DNA of 6,653 bases. Source: Actinomycetota bacterium. GTDB lineage: Bacteria > Actinomycetota > Acidimicrobiia > Acidimicrobiales > Microtrichaceae. The notes beneath the pieces were generated by a model that did no database searches, was not told where the DNA came from, and was given only the letters and a program-made list of their open reading frames with translations. Positions within the stretch are counted from its first letter, which is position 1. Every line of letters starts with the position of its first letter. The position numbers and the translations under genes were made by a program. Positions 6,557-6,653 of the stretch are shown one piece after another. The stretch is from the NCBI GenBank assembly GCA_009700815.1, contig WLLG01000119.1, forward strand, positions 1 through 6,653, given 5' to 3'.

Positions 6557-6574
6557 CCCGCGAGCCAACGCGGG
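6557..6574. repeat. Short GC-rich inverted repeat upstream of ctaB
   Basis: CCCGCG (6557-6562) and CGCGGG (6569-6574) form a perfect 6-bp stem with a 6-nt loop, 28 nt upstream of the ctaB ATG and between the two divergent starts. It could be an operator in the shared ctaB/divergent-gene control region. No U-run follows on either strand, so it is not a standard terminator. In the 124-nt region upstream of ctaB this is the only clear structure apart from weak -10-like hexamers (TAATCT on plus; TACCTT on minus, 9 nt before the ctaB ATG). Confidence 0.4.
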
Positions 6575-6629
6575 TCACAAGTTGCAGATTGAGCAGGTCT
6601 GTGAAGGCAAGGGTGCAACCTCCCTGTTC

Positions 6630-6635
6630 TAATCT
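6630..6635 (+). promoter_or_regulatory. Candidate -10 element for the divergent right-edge gene
   Basis: TAATCT matches TAnnnT and ends 7 nt before the ATG at 6643. I see no good -35 at the usual distance (about 6607-6612 reads GCAAGG), so support is limited to the -10 and its spacing. Confidence 0.3.
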
Positions 6636-6642
6636 GGACTAC

Positions 6643-6653
6643 ATGAGCGTGGC
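6643..6653 (+). CDS. Possible start of a divergent gene, cut after three codons
   Basis: An ATG at 6643 is followed by AGC GTG GC at the window edge. TAATCT (6630-6635) fits a -10 element placed so that transcription would begin at about the ATG itself, the pattern of leaderless actinobacterial messages. In many actinobacteria ctaB is divergent from a transketolase gene, which makes that a reasonable guess, but three codons cannot show it. It may also be no gene at all. Confidence 0.3.

Noticed and set aside
1..6653. tRNA, rRNA, CRISPR arrays, insertion sequences
   Set aside because: I looked for repeat-spacer periodicity, transposase-like frames and tRNA-like folds and found none. The genes account for nearly all of the window.

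Overview
The window is almost entirely filled by one leftward-reading (minus-strand) block of respiratory genes. In order of transcription, from high to low coordinates, they are: ctaB (heme O synthase); a full-length relative of cytochrome oxidase subunit I that has lost its metal-binding histidines; a divergent subunit III-like protein; a seven-helix membrane protein of uncertain family (possibly subunit IV-like); ctaC/coxB (subunit II with a C-terminal cytochrome c domain); and the first 339 codons of ctaD (catalytic subunit I), which runs off the left edge. All middle genes are packed tightly, with a 1-nt overlap or gaps of about 8-10 nt. There are two real gaps: about 150 nt after ctaB and 115 nt between ctaC and ctaD. 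No plus-strand gene is convincing except a possible divergent gene whose first codons begin at the right edge (6643).

Organism: the protein sequences, the caa3-type subunit II and the moderate GC content (somewhat above 50% by eye) suggest an actinobacterium, perhaps in the Acidimicrobiia. This is inference from general resemblance, not a placement. Possible leaderless starts (a -10-like hexamer just upstream of the ATG at 6643 and near ctaB) would fit Actinomycetota.

How the genes work together: CtaB farnesylates heme b to heme O, the precursor of the heme A used by the aa3/caa3 oxidase. CtaC receives electrons through its own cytochrome c domain and passes them through CuA to CtaD. CtaD keeps the visible heme a, CuB and D-channel residues of a type A1 oxidase, up to the point where the window cuts it.

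The most unusual part is 3256-5459. The subunit I-like protein keeps the fold signature of subunit I (LIPLQ, FPR, an RAPSVY segment matching GHPEVY, and the C-terminal TLEW block), yet by hand alignment every histidine ligand of heme a, heme a3 and CuB is replaced. It is followed, with a TAATG overlap, by a subunit III-like protein that also seems to lack the usual acidic and histidine residues. This looks like a conserved, non-catalytic 'shadow' I+III pair expressed together with a real caa3 oxidase. Other structure of note: three 17-bp tandem units across the end of ctaC, and a cluster of inverted repeats between ctaB and the subunit I-like gene.
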